This document shows, one piece after another, positions 7,357-9,617 of a stretch of 9,617 nt of DNA (its first letter is position 1; every line of letters starts with the position of its first letter). The position numbers and the translations under genes were made by a program. The DNA is taken from positions 1 through 9,617 of the forward strand of contig CAIPRZ010000136.1 in NCBI GenBank assembly GCA_903867585.1, given 5' to 3'. Under the pieces are notes generated by a model. The model did no database searches. It saw nothing but the letters and a program-made list of their open reading frames with translations, and was not told the DNA's origin. Source of the DNA: an uncultured Chlamydiae bacterium. Its GTDB lineage: Bacteria; Chlamydiota; Chlamydiia; Chlamydiales; Rhabdochlamydiaceae.

Positions 7357-8443
7357 TCTCTCTTGTGGCATCGTAGGACTTCCAAACGTAGGTAAGTCTA
7401 CCCTTTTCAATGCACTAACAAAAAAAGGGGCTCAAGCAGCCAACTATCCTTTTTGTACTATTGAACCTAATGTGGGTATCGTTCCGCTTGAAGATTCACG
7501 GCTTGGTGTTTTATCGAAATTATCTAAAAGTAAACAAATCATCCCAGCTCAAGTGACCTTTGTCGATATCGCCGGTCTTGTTAAAGGGGCCTCACAAGGT
7601 GAGGGATTAGGAAATCAGTTTTTAGCCAATATTCGTGAAACCGATGCCATCGTCCATGTTGTTCGCTGTTTTGATGATCCTAATATTATTCACGTTTCAG
7701 GGAAAATTAATCCTATCGATGATATTGAAATTATCAACACTGAGCTTGTCTTATCCGATCTTCAGATGATAGAAAATGTTATCGCCCGTTTAGAAAAACA
7801 ACTTAAAAGTAAAAAAGAGCTCCAAACTACAGTCGATACTCTTAAAAAAATCTTTGAAGCCCTTAACCAAGGACTTCCCGCAAGATCGGTTGATTTAACC
7901 GATGAAGAAAAAGAGTCCATCAAAATTTATCCGATGATCACTTCTAAAAAAGTGCTTTATGCTTGTAACGTCGATGAAGAGGCTTTAGCAACATTATCTA
8001 ATTCATACGTAGAGCAGGTCAAAGAATATGCTAAAAAAGAGAAAAGCTCAGTCATTGTACTTTGTGCAAAACTTGAAGAAGAACTTGCTCAGTTAGATAA
8101 ACAAGAAGCTCAAGAATTTTTAGCCTCCCTTGGCCTTGAAGACACAGGTCTTAACCGCTTAATTAAAGAAAGTTTTAAAATTTTGGGTCTTATTACCTTT
8201 TTAACCACAGGTGATATAGAAACAAGGGCCTGGACTGTTCATGCTAATGCTAAAGCACCGGTAGCTGCTGGTAAAATTCATAGTGACATTGAAAAAGGTT
8301 TTATTAGAGCAGAAGTTGTAAGCTTTAATGATTTTGTGACCTGTGGAACACGGGCACATGCTAAAGATCAGGGAAAAGCTAGAATGGAAGGCAAAGAATA
8401 TCTTGTACAAGATGGGGATGTGATTTTATTTTACCACAACTAA
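7349..8443 (+). CDS. ychF: Redox-responsive ribosome-binding ATPase YchF (OLA1 family)
   Basis: YchF is a P-loop NTPase of the Obg/HflX class that prefers ATP and binds ribosomes. The 364-residue product matches the usual length of about 363. The G1 loop GLPNVGKST (10-18) is followed by the YchF signature NYPFCTIEPNVG (32-43), G3 DIAGLVKGASQGEGLGNQFL (73-92) and a G4 equivalent NVDE (207-210) instead of NKxD, which is the change that gives the family ATP preference. A coiled-coil insert (about 130-230) and a C-terminal TGS domain (about 280-364, with RAWT, GKIHSDIEKGFIRAEV and GKEYLVQDGDV) complete the fold. The ATG overlaps the truB end by 8 nt and lacks a Shine-Dalgarno, which suggests translational coupling. 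In Chlamydia ribF separates truB from ychF; here it does not. Confidence 0.96.
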   Translation: MSNLSCGIVGLPNVGKSTLFNALTKKGAQAANYPFCTIEPNVGIVPLEDSRLGVLSKLSKSKQIIPAQVTFVDIAGLVKGASQGEGLGNQFLANIRETDAIVHVVRCFDDPNIIHVSGKINPIDDIEIINTELVLSDLQMIENVIARLEKQLKSKKELQTTVDTLKKIFEALNQGLPARSVDLTDEEKESIKIYPMITSKKVLYACNVDEEALATLSNSYVEQVKEYAKKEKSSVIVLCAKLEEELAQLDKQEAQEFLASLGLEDTGLNRLIKESFKILGLITFLTTGDIETRAWTVHANAKAPVAAGKIHSDIEKGFIRAEVVSFNDFVTCGTRAHAKDQGKARMEGKEYLVQDGDVILFYHN

Positions 8444-8445
8444 CT

Positions 8446-9552
8446 ATGCGCTATTTTGTTACCTGTGCAGCTCATCTTGAACCCTATCTTGAAAAAGAGA
8501 TTCATCAACTCGGTTATACCAAAACCTCACTTGGATTTAGAGGTATTTTTGTAGATGCTGATATTAAGGCCATGTATGTTCTTAATTACTATCTCCGATT
8601 TGCGACACGAGTTTTAATGCCACTAAAATCTATTAAGGTTTATCAGGCTCAAGACCTTTACCAAGAGAGTCTTAATTTCCCATGGGAAAATTACATTTCC
8701 CCTTCTCAAACTTTTTCAATTGATGCAGCTATTCATCATAAAGAATTTAAATCTTCTCTTTATGGAATACAGCTTATAAAAGATGCTATTTGCGATAGAC
8801 TTAGAAAAAAAACAGGTCAAAGACCCAACGTTGAGACTAAAGATCCTGATATACAAATCCATTGTTATTTAGATGATAAAATTGGTGTTTTATCGATCGA
8901 CACCTCTAATCCTCCTCTATTTAAACGGGGCTGGAGAACCGATTCTGTAGAGGCTCCCTTGCAAGAGACCTTAGCAGCTGTGATGTGTAAAATCGCTAAC
9001 GTAGAAAAAGCTCATATGATCTGTGATCCTTGTTGTGGGTCTGGAACTATTGCTATTGAAGCGGCTTTGCAAAAATTATCGATCCCTTCTGGCTTTTATC
9101 GTCCACATTTTGGATTTCAAAACTTTAAGGATTACAATCCTGAACTTTTTGAAGAAGCTAAAACACTCCATGGCATGCACAAGACCCCTTTTCAATGTAT
9201 AGCTTTTGATAAAGATCCAGAAGCCATAAAATCAGCTGAGGCTAATATCAAGCATGCCTCTCTTGAATCCTATATCAAATTAAAACGGATAGATTTAGCT
9301 TCTAATTTTATCGATGAGAAGATCGATCTTATAATTACTAATCCCCCATTCGGTAAAAGACTCAAAGTTCAATCAAATTTCTTTCATGATCTTCATAGAT
9401 TTTTAACCCGTTTAAAATCTAAACCTGAAATTTTTATTCTTCTTGAACACGAACAATTAAAATCACCCCTACCCTTTAATATTCTAGAAAATCATCCCTT
9501 AGCTAGTGGTGGTTTAAAATTAAATTTTATTAAAGTAGAACCTAAACTTTAA
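8446..9552 (+). CDS. rlmL: RlmL-type 23S rRNA (guanine-N2) methyltransferase, THUMP plus Rossmann-fold
   Basis: This looks like a class I SAM-dependent RNA methyltransferase of the RlmL/YpsC family (COG0116 type), whose E. coli member makes m2G2445 in 23S rRNA. The 368 residues match the usual single-enzyme length of about 380. An N-terminal ferredoxin-like segment (1-45) and a THUMP domain (about 50-155) lead into the linker signature LFKRGWR with APLQETLAAVM (158-180). SAM motif I is DPCCGSGTIAIEAA (194-207) and the catalytic motif IV is NPPFGKRL (299-306). The end (SGGLKLNFIKV) matches the family's NGGLxxRL-like terminus. The RlmK half present in the enterobacterial fusion RlmKL is absent. 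The ATG lies 2 nt after ychF and has no Shine-Dalgarno. The family is secure; the exact target guanine is inferred. Confidence 0.88.
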   Translation: MRYFVTCAAHLEPYLEKEIHQLGYTKTSLGFRGIFVDADIKAMYVLNYYLRFATRVLMPLKSIKVYQAQDLYQESLNFPWENYISPSQTFSIDAAIHHKEFKSSLYGIQLIKDAICDRLRKKTGQRPNVETKDPDIQIHCYLDDKIGVLSIDTSNPPLFKRGWRTDSVEAPLQETLAAVMCKIANVEKAHMICDPCCGSGTIAIEAALQKLSIPSGFYRPHFGFQNFKDYNPELFEEAKTLHGMHKTPFQCIAFDKDPEAIKSAEANIKHASLESYIKLKRIDLASNFIDEKIDLIITNPPFGKRLKVQSNFFHDLHRFLTRLKSKPEIFILLEHEQLKSPLPFNILENHPLASGGLKLNFIKVEPKL

Positions 9553-9558
9553 GCTACT

Positions 9559-9564
9559 TATAAT
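9559..9564 (+). promoter_or_regulatory. Consensus -10 hexamer without a convincing -35
   Basis: TATAAT matches the -10 consensus exactly, just after the methyltransferase stop. The sequence 17 bp upstream (TAGAAC, 9536-9541) matches the -35 consensus at only three of six positions. If used, transcription would start just ahead of or within the stem-loop that follows and would serve a gene beyond the window. It is also part of the inverted repeat CTTATA-A-TATAAG (9557-9569). Confidence 0.2.
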
Positions 9565-9570
9565 ATAAGC

Positions 9571-9605
9571 ACCCTTATTTTAGCTTTTGACGTCAAAATA
9601 AGGGT
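9571..9605 (+). terminator. Perfect 11-bp stem-loop after the methyltransferase gene, possible terminator
   Basis: ACCCTTATTTT (9571-9581) pairs fully with AAAATAAGGGT (9595-9605) around a 13-nt loop, 18 nt after the last stop codon. The position fits the end of the nusA-to-methyltransferase transcription unit. The stem's outer end is G/C-rich but no T tract follows on either strand, so it is not a standard Rho-independent terminator; it may serve as a 3'-end stabiliser or a processing site. The window ends 12 nt later. Confidence 0.45.
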
Positions 9606-9617
9606 CCTAAAATTGAT

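Noticed and set aside
1..9617. A hidden novel system such as a defence module or mobile element
   Set aside because: The plus strand is almost completely filled by seven well-known housekeeping genes with matching orientation and spacing, and I see no transposase, integrase, terminal repeats or composition break.

Overview
This window is one compact, plus-strand block of translation and RNA-processing genes from an AT-rich bacterium, most likely a member of the Chlamydiae. Three things point there. The gene order rpsA-nusA-infB-rbfA-truB, followed soon by ychF, is the order known from Chlamydia. The S1 protein has the long-form chlamydial architecture. The IF-2 N-terminus carries a KNLKLNIKNAQL-like start that I recall from chlamydial IF-2. 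Details unlike Chlamydia proper (no ribF between truB and ychF, a PRE-rich repeat array in IF-2, an RlmL-type methyltransferase after ychF) suggest an environmental or Parachlamydiales-like lineage. The genus cannot be fixed by eye.

Layout: positions 1-217 hold A/T tracts, a plausible housekeeping promoter and a leader with small hairpins. rpsA (ribosomal protein S1, six S1 domains) follows and ends in a strong intrinsic terminator. Only 25 nt after that terminator's T-run begins a tightly packed series: nusA (transcription factor NusA), infB (IF-2, TTG start, 45-bp repeat array in the N-terminal part), rbfA (30S maturation), truB (tRNA pseudouridine-55 synthase), ychF (OLA1/Obg-type ATPase) and an RlmL-type 23S rRNA methyltransferase. 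Intergenic spacing in this series runs from +5 nt to an 8-nt overlap. The window ends with an 11-bp perfect stem-loop and two further palindromes.

The products act together: S1 and IF-2 bring mRNA and initiator tRNA to the 30S subunit, RbfA matures 16S rRNA, TruB and the methyltransferase modify tRNA and rRNA, NusA couples transcription to RNA folding and termination, and YchF binds ribosomes. I see no mobile element, RNA gene, CRISPR array or defence system. The points worth a second look are the modular IF-2 repeat, a Thr-for-Asn change in the IF-2 G4 motif, the terminator in front of nusA, the missing ribF, and the palindromic 3' end.
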